In this document: positions 17,003 to 25,902 of the stretch, in pieces
How positions within the stretch are numbered: position 1 is the first letter of the stretch
Layout of the letters: the number at the start of each line of letters is the position of its first letter
Assembly: GCA_947492745.1 (NCBI GenBank)
Contig: CANLOE010000053.1
Location: forward strand, 1-47,107
DNA from: an uncultured Cyclobacteriaceae bacterium
Lineage (GTDB): Bacteria; Bacteroidota; Bacteroidia; Cytophagales; Cyclobacteriaceae
DNA: 47,107 bases
Direction: 5' to 3'
Translations under genes and position numbers: made by a program
Notes under the pieces: model-generated
Told to the model about the DNA's origin: nothing
Seen by the model: only the letters and a program-made list of their open reading frames with translations
Database searches by the model: none

Positions 17003-18079
17003 ATGTTGAGAACCTTTATTTATATGCTGATTGCTTTTTTCCTTGCTGGGGCGTCCTGCGCTTCCAGCGAGGAAAATCTTTCTCCTGTTTTGGAAGAACC
17101 ATCGTCTATCGATAATAACCCCAAGCTTGTACTTACCGTTCCTGAAAATTTTCCGGAACTGACCTATGATACCAGTCTCAACGCGCCGACGATGAAGGGC
17201 TTTGAACTGGGTAAAATGCTGTTCTATGATGGTCGGCTCTCCTCCGATGGAGTGGTTTCCTGTGGTTTTTGCCATATGCAGGATTTTGCTTTTACGCATC
17301 ACTCGCACATCGTGAGTCATGGAGTGAACGGTGCCATAGGTACACGCAATGCACCGCCACTGCATAATTTGGCCTTTTTGAACAGCTTCAATTGGGACGG
17401 AGTAGTTACCCATTTGGATTTGCAGCCCGTTATCCCCATTACTGCGGAAGTGGAGATGAACGAAACCTTCGGTGGAATCATTCAAAAACTGAAAAAGGAC
17501 CCGGAGTATGTGGATATGTTCGATGCTGCTTTTGAAAACAACAAAATAGATGCTGAAAATATACTCAAGGCCCTATCGCAGTTCATGATTATGATTACTT
17601 CCTCTAACTCGAAATTCGATAAGATAGAACGAGAAGAGGGGGCCGTATTTACCGACCAAGAGGCCGCAGGTTTTACGCTGTTCAATACCCATTGTGCCTC
17701 ATGCCACAAGGGTACACTTTTTACCGATCAGAGCTTTCGTAATAATGGCCTGCCCATCGATGAAAAATACAATGATATCGGTAGAAGCCGAATTTCCGGA
17801 CTGCCTCAGGACCGGTATAAATTCAGGGTACCCAATCTGAGAAATATCGAACTGACCTTTCCTTACATGCATGACGGTAGGTTTGGAACCTTGGAAGCAG
17901 TCCTGGAACACTACACCAGCGGCATGGTGGATTCGGGAACGATTGACCCACTATTTAAAAACGATGATGGTCACCTAGGCCTCCCCTTGACTCCAGATGA
18001 ACAACAGCAGATCATTGCTTTCCTGAAAACACTGACAGATGACCAGTTACTGAACGATAGCCGTTTTGCTGAGTTTTAA
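17003..18079 (+). CDS. MbnH-type di-haem cytochrome c peroxidase homologue
   Basis: 358 residues from ATG 17003; a TTG immediately before it is in frame but unnecessary. The signal looks lipoprotein-like (LAGASC). Two c-haem motifs are visible: CGFCH (87-91) and CASCH (231-235). LGKMLFYDGRLSSDG, TRNAPPLHN, KFRVPNLRN and YMHDGRF are typical of the CCP/MauG/MbnH superfamily. Adjacency to mbnP favours the MbnH subtype, which uses peroxide-derived high-valent haem to convert a tryptophan of MbnP to kynurenine. An ordinary periplasmic cytochrome c peroxidase is the alternative. Confidence 0.87.
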   Translation: MLRTFIYMLIAFFLAGASCASSEENLSPVLEEPSSIDNNPKLVLTVPENFPELTYDTSLNAPTMKGFELGKMLFYDGRLSSDGVVSCGFCHMQDFAFTHHSHIVSHGVNGAIGTRNAPPLHNLAFLNSFNWDGVVTHLDLQPVIPITAEVEMNETFGGIIQKLKKDPEYVDMFDAAFENNKIDAENILKALSQFMIMITSSNSKFDKIEREEGAVFTDQEAAGFTLFNTHCASCHKGTLFTDQSFRNNGLPIDEKYNDIGRSRISGLPQDRYKFRVPNLRNIELTFPYMHDGRFGTLEAVLEHYTSGMVDSGTIDPLFKNDDGHLGLPLTPDEQQQIIAFLKTLTDDQLLNDSRFAEF

Positions 18080-18438
18080 AAAAGTATTATCCCTTATCTT
18101 GTTGTGATATTTCCAAGGTATGCCATAAGTTTAAATGATGAAATCCGAATTCTACATCGTAGTTTTGTTTACGAAGGCCTTAAAAATCTAATAAATTCAT
18201 AGATTTATTGGGTTCGGTTTAACGCAGCTATGGTTAATTCGAAAATATAGATTCAATGCATCGATCTTAAGAAGTTCATACCACTAATGGAAGGAGACAA
18301 ATCGAAGATTCATGAGTTCCCTTGGAAAACAGATCTCAAATAAAAAAACACAGCTTCGACGAATACCTTTGAAATCGATAATCTTTTTCAACAAAAAAGA
18401 TTTCTATATTGTTTTATCTATATCGTTAACCAAAACCA
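18080..18438. other. Gap with a decayed miniature-element-like stretch
   Basis: No gene is seen. About 18180-18275 contains TTTATTGGGTTCGG, CAGCTATGGTTAATTC and TTCAATGCATCGAT, which recall the central part and an end of the A/C/E elements at low similarity. It is probably an old remnant, without a preserved central hairpin or target duplication. Confidence 0.35.
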
Positions 18439-19554
18439 ATGGAGTCTATGACTGACCAGACCTATCCGATACTCGTGCTCAAAAAAGATGCAAGTCAGAA
18501 AGAGAGGACAGAGAAAGAAAAAGTGGATAAAAAGATAGAGAAGGTAGCCAAGTTGAAACGGCAGGCGACGACGCTGAGGTCAAAAATAGCGACTATCAAA
18601 AGATACTATAAGGAAGAAGTCGAGACGGAGATGCAGTCGCTGTTTCAGGTCAAAGAGCAATTTCTTGAAAAGCTCTATCAGCGTTTGCTTCAGAAATCGT
18701 TTTCCGGATGGCAAAAATCGATGCTCAGTAATATGATATTCGATACCTTGAACGAGTTGCAGGATTGGGGCTATTCCTCACAGAAGCTGATGACCATACG
18801 GGAAGACCTAGAAAGAATGGATATGCAGAACATGAGCAGTGACGACAAGGAGTTCATGAATGAGATGGCCAAAGAATACCTAAAAGATATGCAGGTGGAT
18901 TTTGAAGAAAAGGATTTCGATATCACCGATAGTGATTCCAGAGAGCGTATTTTTGAGGACATATTCTCTAAACAGCAGGAAGCCCACTGGGAAAGACAGG
19001 AAGAATGGAAGCAATTTCAAAAGTCCGGAAAAATAGAGAACACTGACAAGAACTTCCAAAAATTGTATAGAAGTCTAGTGAAAGCGACGCATCCTGACCT
19101 GGCATCAACGGAAGAGGAAAGGGAGGAATGTGAACATCGGATGAAACTCCTCAGTGAAATATGGGAAAAGAGAGATTACTTAGGTCTGATGCAGCTACAA
19201 AAAGAAATCTTACCGGAAAGTGAAGGTAAAGAATCCATAGAACTTGATAAGGAACAGCTTCGTTCACTGACCAGACAGCTGAATGAGGAGATTAGAATGC
19301 TGGAAGACGAACTGTATCAAATCAAGCATGTGGATAACGAATCCTCATTTTTTTATGAGAACTTCTACACTAGGTCAGAAAAAGGCACTCGTCAAAAAAT
19401 CACCGATTACAAAAAAGGTATCGATAATCAGGTGGCTCAGATAAAGACCGATATAGAACAACTCAGAACACAGAAAACCACTAAAGAACTTTTGCGCAGT
19501 ATCGATGAGCAACGAGCGGATTTTTCCTCTAGCTTCTACTTTGATGATTTCTGA
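18439..19554 (+). CDS. J-domain-like coiled-coil protein
   Basis: 371 residues. Charged coiled-coil segments (about 18-75 and 265-365) flank a short DnaJ-type region: NFQKLYRSLVKATHPDL, with HPD at 218-220, followed by a helix (MKLLSEIWEKRDYLGLMQLQKEI). HPD is the motif that stimulates Hsp70 ATPase. There is no Gly/Phe-rich region and no zinc finger, so it is not a general DnaJ. No signal peptide is seen. The partner or client is unknown. It is convergent with the TPR lipoprotein gene, 26 bp away. Confidence 0.78.
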   Translation: MESMTDQTYPILVLKKDASQKERTEKEKVDKKIEKVAKLKRQATTLRSKIATIKRYYKEEVETEMQSLFQVKEQFLEKLYQRLLQKSFSGWQKSMLSNMIFDTLNELQDWGYSSQKLMTIREDLERMDMQNMSSDDKEFMNEMAKEYLKDMQVDFEEKDFDITDSDSRERIFEDIFSKQQEAHWERQEEWKQFQKSGKIENTDKNFQKLYRSLVKATHPDLASTEEEREECEHRMKLLSEIWEKRDYLGLMQLQKEILPESEGKESIELDKEQLRSLTRQLNEEIRMLEDELYQIKHVDNESSFFYENFYTRSEKGTRQKITDYKKGIDNQVAQIKTDIEQLRTQKTTKELLRSIDEQRADFSSSFYFDDF

Positions 19555-19580
19555 GTGTGGATATCAGTAGCTCCTTTCGA

Positions 19581-20870
19581 TTAGAGTTCCATGATTTTTT
19601 GATTTATAATAGGGCCCAGTTCATAACTGCTTTCACTCAGTTCTTTCTTGAGCATAGTGACTTTGTCTTTATGGCCATTGGACTTGTAAACCTCTGCGGC
19701 ATAATAGATGGCCTTCGGCTCAAAGGTTTTGTCAGTGACGTACTTCTCTACGATAGCCAAGGCTTGTTGATGTTTCCCGCTTAGATTAAGGATATGGGCT
19801 TTTAGACTATAGGCCTGAGCTGTTGGCCTTCCCAGTACCTCTTCCTCGGAAAGGTCCAGTGCCGCCTCAAAGTCATGATGCTCTTCGGAGAGCAGTAAGG
19901 CATTGTGCATATTGTACATATTGCCATACCTTTTATCGCGGACTCCCTTTTCGTAGTTTCTCAAATAGGACAAACGGCTTTCTTCATTCCGTTCATGTTG
20001 AGCCAGTTCAGCAAGGAACAGGTAATTATCAGGAGCACTATGAGTAAGTGTTACGGCATTCATAATTCTCGAAGCTTCTTTGGCATTCTGCTCATGAGAG
20101 TAGGCTATCCAGGCAATTCCCTTTTTTGCAAAAGCATTATTAGGGTCGATATCGAGGGCTTTCAGGAAAAAGTCATAGGACTTCTCAATAGAACCCGCAT
20201 GTCCATAATAAGTGGCCAGATTGGTATAGCTCCACTGCATCAAGAACTTGTCATTGCTTTTTTGAGCCAATGCGCATGCCTTTTCCATATCTCTTAGCGT
20301 AGCGCCCATATTACCTAAGTGGTCGTTCCATTTAGCAGAGCGGATCAGGTAGTCAAAATCGTCCTCCTGATGCACAGCACTATCGTAGAGAAAAGTCTCG
20401 GCACTACCGTATCTTCCCAGTTCCATGGAGGCATCAAAAAGGACTAATTTTGCAGCGCGGTTAGGATAAATCTGATGCGCCTCCTTGGCTAATTCACTAG
20501 CTTCCCTAAAGCGATGTTGAGAGATGTAGTTCCTGGCAAGGTCCAATAATAGACGGTCTTTTCTCAATCCACCAAAATCCAGCACTTTCAATAAAGCCTG
20601 CTCGGCCCTTTTCAAATACACAATCTCAGCGGTAGCCTCGAACAATTGTGTATATTCATTGGCAATGTTCCTTATTTCCACTACTTGCATACTGTCCTTT
20701 TGGATATGCCGATTCCAGAGGTCTATCCGCGCACGGATAGCAGCTGTTCTTTGTGGGTTGCTCAGAAGATACCGGTCATAATCTTTAGGGTCGGTAATTT
20801 TCTTGGCCTCTTGACAGGCCGCTAGGCCGAATAGAATCGCTAAGAGGTAGATTGTAATGAATCGTTTCAT
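19581..20870 (-). CDS. TPR-repeat lipoprotein
   Basis: 429 residues from the ATG at 20870, which gives a clean lipoprotein signal (ITIYLLAILFGLAAC). The longer frame to 20936 reads into repeat B1 and is rejected. Many tetratricopeptide-like helical pairs fill the protein (for example SYTNLATYYGHAGSIEKSYD, LDIDPNNAFAKKGIAWIAYS). It lies downstream of two DUF4331 genes on the same strand, separated from them by repeat B1. A role with the DUF4331 proteins is suggested only by position. Confidence 0.85.
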   Translation of the reverse strand: MKRFITIYLLAILFGLAACQEAKKITDPKDYDRYLLSNPQRTAAIRARIDLWNRHIQKDSMQVVEIRNIANEYTQLFEATAEIVYLKRAEQALLKVLDFGGLRKDRLLLDLARNYISQHRFREASELAKEAHQIYPNRAAKLVLFDASMELGRYGSAETFLYDSAVHQEDDFDYLIRSAKWNDHLGNMGATLRDMEKACALAQKSNDKFLMQWSYTNLATYYGHAGSIEKSYDFFLKALDIDPNNAFAKKGIAWIAYSHEQNAKEASRIMNAVTLTHSAPDNYLFLAELAQHERNEESRLSYLRNYEKGVRDKRYGNMYNMHNALLLSEEHHDFEAALDLSEEEVLGRPTAQAYSLKAHILNLSGKHQQALAIVEKYVTDKTFEPKAIYYAAEVYKSNGHKDKVTMLKKELSESSYELGPIINQKIMEL

Positions 20871-20881
20871 TATTCTAATGG

Positions 20882-21041
20882 TATTAAATTTGGGTTTTAA
20901 ATGTCGTATAGGATTGCGCGGGTCATTTTTTTTCAATCAAGGCGAACACCGCAGGGATAGCAGCGCTATCCCGAGGATGGTCAACGCAGAGTGAAACAAA
21001 ATGAACAGGAAGATATGCGATTTTAAAAGCTAAATTTGTAT
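20882..21041 (+). repeat. Miniature element, family B copy 1 (160 bp)
   Basis: The ends are TATTAAATTTGGGTTTT (slightly degraded) and GCTAAATTTGTAT. The centre is GGGATAGC-AGC-GCTATCCC, an 8-bp hairpin with a 3-base loop. It ends 11 bp upstream of the TPR lipoprotein start codon, separating that gene from the DUF4331 genes. Confidence 0.85.
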
Positions 21042-21133
21042 TATCTTTAATTTAAGGTCCGCTTTAGAAAATCCAATGCTGAACCTCTGAAAATCACAGA
21101 AGTTCAGCAAGAAACCCTTTGTATTTTTAATGA

Positions 21134-21772
21134 CTATAAGTCGATGGGGAGTTCCAGATAAGGAAACTCAGAACTAGGGTTCACTCGATCATCGTTCCTA
21201 TTGTCCGAAACCAGTATGGGCAGGTCGGGAGTGCCATCACTATCGGTATCCTGACCATTGAAACGGTCGCCTGTCTTTCCTCCGAACATTTGAGAGAGCA
21301 TGATATCGATAACATCGTCGTTGAGCGTTCTACCTGTCAGGTCAGCATAGGAAGTAGGGCCTTTCAGGGATACCTGCAAGACGTTCTTGGACATTAACGT
21401 GGTGAACTGGATCAGGTCCAGACCCAAGTAATTGGTCTCATAAGTAGTGCCGAATAGGCTATGCATCTGCTGTAGTCTATTGGAGATGACAGGTTGATAG
21501 GCACTCTGTTCGGTAGCGGGTATTTGATTGAACTTGTCTTGATCGGCACCATCGATGATATAGTTCAGTGTAGTTTCGGGCCTGCCTATATAATCGACTT
21601 GCTTGTATTGGCCTGAAAAGTCAGGCATTTCGTCTTGTGCCGGAGGATTTTTAATCTGCTCCATGGCATCGGCATCGGCATCGGCATTGGGAGTTTGAGC
21701 GTCTTCATTACAGCTAAAAAATAGTATCAGCGGTAAAATGAGCAGCTTATGATTCAATGGGAATAGTTTCAT
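21134..21772 (-). CDS. DUF4331-related lipoprotein
   Basis: 212 residues with a lipobox (PLILFFSC). The mature start contains an acidic run (NADADADA). The second half matches the C-terminal part of DUF4331 proteins: LTGRTLNDDVIDIMLSQMFGG, a Ca-binding-like DTDSDGTPD, then NDDRVNP and FPYLELP. It follows the other DUF4331 gene by 72 bp on the same strand, so they are probably one transcript. The biochemical function of the family is unknown. Confidence 0.8.
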   Translation of the reverse strand: MKLFPLNHKLLILPLILFFSCNEDAQTPNADADADAMEQIKNPPAQDEMPDFSGQYKQVDYIGRPETTLNYIIDGADQDKFNQIPATEQSAYQPVISNRLQQMHSLFGTTYETNYLGLDLIQFTTLMSKNVLQVSLKGPTSYADLTGRTLNDDVIDIMLSQMFGGKTGDRFNGQDTDSDGTPDLPILVSDNRNDDRVNPSSEFPYLELPIDL

Positions 21773-21844
21773 TTTGTTATGGATTAATGTTTTCTATAGG
21801 TTTTTTCTTAAGTAGTAGAGGGTATAACCCCACCTTTCAGTCGA

Positions 21845-22546
21845 TTACTGACGACGTTTGGCTGAGAGCCAGGTATTGATAACCTGTTCGCCATTACCCA
21901 CGGGATGGGCGAAAGTGGGTCCCAAGAGGTCATTGGGAACCTCGACTACTATGGACAATACATTGAGCAATCTAGGAGTGTATGTATGGTTCGGAGGTCT
22001 GAATCCACCACCGGGTTCCTTGGACTGGCCGGTAAATACAGCGATGTATTGACTGACATCAAAGTAAAAAGGATCTTCCCGGCGTCCCGCAAAATAAGAA
22101 ATCCCATTTTCACCGGCAGTAATGGTTTCTTTATTCCCACTGATGGCCACCTTTCCGATATACTGTGCCCTGCTAGGGTCAATAGTACCCGTTGCTCCAG
22201 TTTCGATGGGCTTGTAAGGGCCGAAGAAATACATAATACCATCTTTGGGAATGGCCTGAATGACCAGATCTTCAATGAGGTCGTTATTATTGTCAATATT
22301 GAATTCGACCAGCACGTTTTCATCAAAGACACGGTCATTGTCCCCCGGAGGCAGGTTACTTTGCAGATTAGCAACGAAAACGGTACTTTTTTGATTTACG
22401 GGACTCTTAAAGGCGTAAAGATCGGCTAAATCAGCAGTATTGCCCCTGGTAGAAGGGGAGTCGATATGGTCACTGGCGACAAGTAGCCCCCCCACAATAA
22501 AAAGGCCGAATGCCATGAGTATTTTTTCTCTTGTTTTTCTTTTCAT
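21845..22546 (-). CDS. DUF4331 family secreted protein
   Basis: 233 residues. The N-terminal hydrophobic signal (FGLFIVGGLLVA) is followed by SDHIDSPSTRGNTADLADLY, the conserved opening of DUF4331 domains (SHREAP...AD..DLYAF). DRVFDENVLVEFNIDNNNDL and a YFFGPY stretch also fit. It is likely periplasmic or exported. It is the first gene of the minus-strand group DUF4331 / DUF4331 / TPR. No catalytic motif is recognised. Confidence 0.85.
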   Translation of the reverse strand: MKRKTREKILMAFGLFIVGGLLVASDHIDSPSTRGNTADLADLYAFKSPVNQKSTVFVANLQSNLPPGDNDRVFDENVLVEFNIDNNNDLIEDLVIQAIPKDGIMYFFGPYKPIETGATGTIDPSRAQYIGKVAISGNKETITAGENGISYFAGRREDPFYFDVSQYIAVFTGQSKEPGGGFRPPNHTYTPRLLNVLSIVVEVPNDLLGPTFAHPVGNGEQVINTWLSAKRRQ

Positions 22547-23220
22547 CAGTAGTTTTGGTTTAGGTTTAAAGAATTGATTATTGGTATATCTATTGTTTTT
22601 AGCGTCTGAAAAAACAGTCTTCCGATATGTTATAGTGTTCTATGATGTGTTTTCTGTTTAATTACTTTGATAATTCAGAAATAGAAACCTACCCAAAACC
22701 TCTTCTTCGAATGAGGTGGGTATATATTATGTAGAGAAACAGTATCCTCAACGCTCGCATGAAAATGGTCAACACTCCTATAAAGTCCATCAGCATACAC
22801 AAGTAAGGTGTAAGCGATTGAAATATAGGATTCTTACAATAGAATGCAGTGCCTTATTTTAAAGCCTCCAGTAAAGATAGCTGAGCAAGCAAATCGTCGG
22901 ATAATCTACCTACCGACGTTTAGACTACGGTAAAGTCAATAAAAATGAAGCTGAGACTAATTTATGAACACCATCTTCTAGAGGCGACATAATGACGGGG
23001 GTAATGTGGTTTGGAATGGTCATGGTTTTTTGTTGTTTCTAAAGTATTTTATAAAAATAATAAATACTTTGTAAACCAGAGATAACTTATCAGTACTTAC
23101 TTGCTTAAATGATATTTTTTTGAGATTTCAACTTCCAAATAGTACTAATTGATAAGTTTTTTTGGATGTAAATTATTGATTTTTAGTATTTTATGTCATT
23201 ATGCTTTTTTGCGGAAACGG
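22547..23220. other. AT-rich non-coding gap upstream of the DUF4331 genes
   Basis: No gene, repeat family or RNA recognised. It must hold the DUF4331 promoter, but no good TTTG/TAnnTTTG pair was found. Confidence 0.45.
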
Positions 23221-23679
23221 TAAGAGGCTATTTTAAGGTTATTTTAAAATTTGCTATCGCTTATTTTGGATAGGACCGAGCGTTAAACCCGGATTATGCA
23301 TTAGAGCTTAGTTATGAGGGTTTAAAAAGCAATACATCAGAGTGTTTTATCGGATTCAGCGTAGCACCGCTACGGTGAATCTGAAAACGCATTCAATTTA
23401 CTGATTTTCAGCTATTTAATACTGGGATAGAAAGGCCAACGCATGATCCGGATTAAAATAATGCCCCGAGGGCATTATTAGTAAAGGAGCCAGTCTGCCG
23501 CGTAAGCCATTGACAAAGATAGCAGTGCTACCAGTAGGAGTTTCAACAAAATGATGTACCTAAAGATTCCTATAGCAATGAGCCTAGATCTTGAAAGTAC
23601 TCAGCTTAAGATGAATGTTATGTTCATTGATTTCCTGTGACCCCTGGAAATCAATGAACACACTTCAAAACGGACTCAA
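23221..23679 (+). repeat. Repeat family D copy 1 (about 289 bp net), with nested C element
   Basis: The left end (GAGGCTATTTTAAGG) and right end (CACTTCAAAACGGACTC) form an imperfect inverted pair, like the better ends at 46939 and 45100. The shared internal text TTATTTTGGATAGGACCGAG recurs at 46982-47001. A family C element with TTAAA duplications (23283-23287, 23453-23457) splits it. The hairpin GATAGC-AGT-GCTACC lies at about 23519-23533. No protein is encoded. Confidence 0.72.
23288..23452 (+). repeat. Miniature element, family C copy 2 (165 bp), nested in repeat D
   Basis: The termini are CCCGGATTATGC and GCATGATCCGGA, with TTAAA duplicated on both sides. Comparison with D copy 3, where GTTAAAATAATGCC is uninterrupted, shows the exact empty site. 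The central hairpin is CGTAGC-ACC-GCTACG. Confidence 0.88.
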
Positions 23680-24132
23680 AGCAAGTGTGAAAAATCTTTA
23701 GCGAGGCCTTGAATGGACAAAGAGCGTATTCTACCCTCATCAAGTATGAGTAATAGTAAGGTAGGGTGATAGAATGTATTGTAAGTATCAGTTTATCAGT
23801 GCTTTGTTTGAAATAGTAGTATCAATGCACCAGAGTGAAATACTTCATCGAAAATTATGGCGTTCTCGAAGAACTGTGGTAGGGCAATAAAAAACCTCAA
23901 AAAGAAATCTTTTGTATTGTGGTACACTATTGCATTTTTTTCCTTGGAATCTTATTTATGATTGTAATGCATTGATTCTTAAATTTTTATAATCTTTTGG
24001 AGAGCAGGTGGATACAAAGTATGCCCTACTTCAAAACTCGTAATTGATAAAGGTTAATCGAAGTGGGACTAAGGCATAAAAGATGTTTATTAGCGTTTCG
24101 ACGGATAAAAGCGTGTTTGGGCAAATGGTAGC
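23680..24132. other. Non-coding gap upstream of the SMP-30-like gene
   Basis: No recognisable gene or repeat apart from the edge of repeat D. Confidence 0.4.
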
Positions 24133-24164
24133 TTGGTACTTATTTTATTTAAGGTCTATCTTCG
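24133..24164 (+). promoter_or_regulatory. Possible promoter of the SMP-30-like gene
   Basis: TTGG at 24133-24136 and TATCTTCG at 24157-24164 approximate the Bacteroidota -33/-7 boxes with one mismatch in the -7 box, spaced about 21 bp, about 45 bp before the ATG. Weak on its own. Confidence 0.3.
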
Positions 24165-24209
24165 TAATTATTTAATCAGTATTTAAAACAACTTTAAACT
24201 AATAGCCAA

Positions 24210-25799
24210 ATGCAACTTTTTTATAAGCCGGTTTGCGCAGCGCTGGCCTTAGCAGCGATGCCTTTATTTAACTCACTGGCCCAAACCGTCGAGAAACTAA
24301 GTAATAATCAGTTCGAGTTTGTGGAAGGCCCTGTATGGGATGATGCGGATGTAATCTATTTCTCGGATATCCCTGCCAGTAAGGTCGTATCCTATCGTCT
24401 AAGTACGGGTGCTTTTTCGGACGCTTTTACGAATACAAACCGTCCTAATGGATTGATGTTCAATAGCAACTTCGATTTGCTGGTCTGTGAAGGTGGAGTG
24501 GGAGCGATAACGCGAAGAACGACAAGTGGAAATATTCTGGAAACGGTAGTAAACAGCTTCGCAGGAACCCGCTTCAATGGTCCCAATGATCTTTGTGTCG
24601 ATAAGAAGGGAGGACTCTACTTTACTGACCCCGATTTCGAAAGCTCCTCTCAACAAGAGAACAGACTATACTATAGAAACAGTGTCGGAGCCGTAAGTAT
24701 TGTCGATAATTTTATGAAAGGAAAACCCAATGGAGTCATCATCTCACCTAATGGGCAACAACTATACGTGAACAATACTTTTAGTAAGCAGGTCTTCAGG
24801 TACGATATCAATCAGGGTAATGGTGCTTTGAGCAACAGAATCGTCTTCGGGGAAATTCCCGACAATGCTGAGAATACCGGTGCGGATGGTATGACCATGG
24901 ATACTAACGGTAGACTATATGTTACGGCCAAAGGAGCGGTCCATGTTTTTGATGGTAGCCGATTGGCTCCCGTACAGACTGTCGTTATACCCGAATTTGC
25001 TACGAACTGTACATTTGGAGGAATGAACAAAGACATTCTATTCGTTACGGCGGGCAAAAACCTATATAAGGTTACTGGCCTGAATGCTACGGGAGTGCAT
25101 CACCCATTTGATCTGCCCAAAATCAATGTGCCACCTTCTGATGCGAACATCACTGTCGAAGCAGAAATGTTCACTGAAACCGGAGGTGCTTTCGAGGGCT
25201 TCAACAGGTATACTACCGCTGATGGCGTAGGAGCGATCGATTTCAACCAGACAGGAGACTGGGTAGAGTATCAAGTGGATATTCCTAAAGATCAGAACTA
25301 TGAAGTTACCTATTATATTGCTACTCCTGTAGATATGGGTGCTATCGAGCTTTTTGTCAATGGTGTATCGCAGCTGAAAGATAATGTCAGGAATAATGGC
25401 AACTGGAACAACTTTGTACCTCTGAAAGCTTCCAAGGAAATATTCTTGGCCGCAGGTCAGTATACCATAAGACTTATGGGAGCGGGTACCAACCCTGGCA
25501 AATGGGAGTGGAACCTAGATCGTTTCAGCCTATCCAGTACTACTGCTGTAAGAAGTGCTTCCCAAAATAAAGAGGCACTGTTTATCTCCTCAGGACCCGT
25601 TAGCATAAAAGGACTTTTGGAAGCTACGGCCTCAGAATATACAGTAGTGGACATGAATGGAAAACCCGTACTGTCAGGGCATATCAATGATGCCAGTGGA
25701 GAAGTAGAAGGAATCGAACGCTTGGGTAAAGGTATTTATCTGATGAAAGTATTAACTACTGAAGGCAAGAACGATATCATCAAAATCATCAAAAAATAA
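24210..25799 (+). CDS. SMP-30/gluconolactonase-like protein with CBM6-type domain
   Basis: 529 residues. A signal peptide (about 1-24) precedes an SMP-30/LRE propeller: EFVEGPVWDDADVIYFSDI, NRPNGLMF, FNGPNDLCVDKKGGLYFTDP and GADGMTMDTNGRLYVT, with the acidic and Asn positions that bind divalent metal in the family. Residues about 310-440 form a CBM6-like carbohydrate-binding domain (ITVEAEMFTETGG, IDFNQTGDWVEYQVDIP, GKWEWNLDRFSL). The C-terminus (GKGIYLMKV) resembles a T9SS sorting tail without a clear YPNP. It is likely a secreted sugar-lactone hydrolase acting with polysaccharide-degrading enzymes; the substrate is not predictable. Confidence 0.85.
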   Translation: MQLFYKPVCAALALAAMPLFNSLAQTVEKLSNNQFEFVEGPVWDDADVIYFSDIPASKVVSYRLSTGAFSDAFTNTNRPNGLMFNSNFDLLVCEGGVGAITRRTTSGNILETVVNSFAGTRFNGPNDLCVDKKGGLYFTDPDFESSSQQENRLYYRNSVGAVSIVDNFMKGKPNGVIISPNGQQLYVNNTFSKQVFRYDINQGNGALSNRIVFGEIPDNAENTGADGMTMDTNGRLYVTAKGAVHVFDGSRLAPVQTVVIPEFATNCTFGGMNKDILFVTAGKNLYKVTGLNATGVHHPFDLPKINVPPSDANITVEAEMFTETGGAFEGFNRYTTADGVGAIDFNQTGDWVEYQVDIPKDQNYEVTYYIATPVDMGAIELFVNGVSQLKDNVRNNGNWNNFVPLKASKEIFLAAGQYTIRLMGAGTNPGKWEWNLDRFSLSSTTAVRSASQNKEALFISSGPVSIKGLLEATASEYTVVDMNGKPVLSGHINDASGEVEGIERLGKGIYLMKVLTTEGKNDIIKIIKK

Positions 25800-25864
25800 G
25801 TGAATACATCTGAAATGGGATGCTGTTCACGATTTGGTCCTAAGGACTAATAATGAATTTCAGG

Positions 25865-25899
25865 AAATCGGCGCATAATTGTATGCGCCGATTTTTTTT
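25865..25899 (+). terminator. Rho-independent terminator of the SMP-30-like gene
   Basis: A 13-bp perfect stem, AAATCGGCGCATA (25865-25877) with its complement at 25882-25894, has a 4-base loop and is followed by Ts. Confidence 0.93.
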
Positions 25900-25902
25900 A
25901 AA

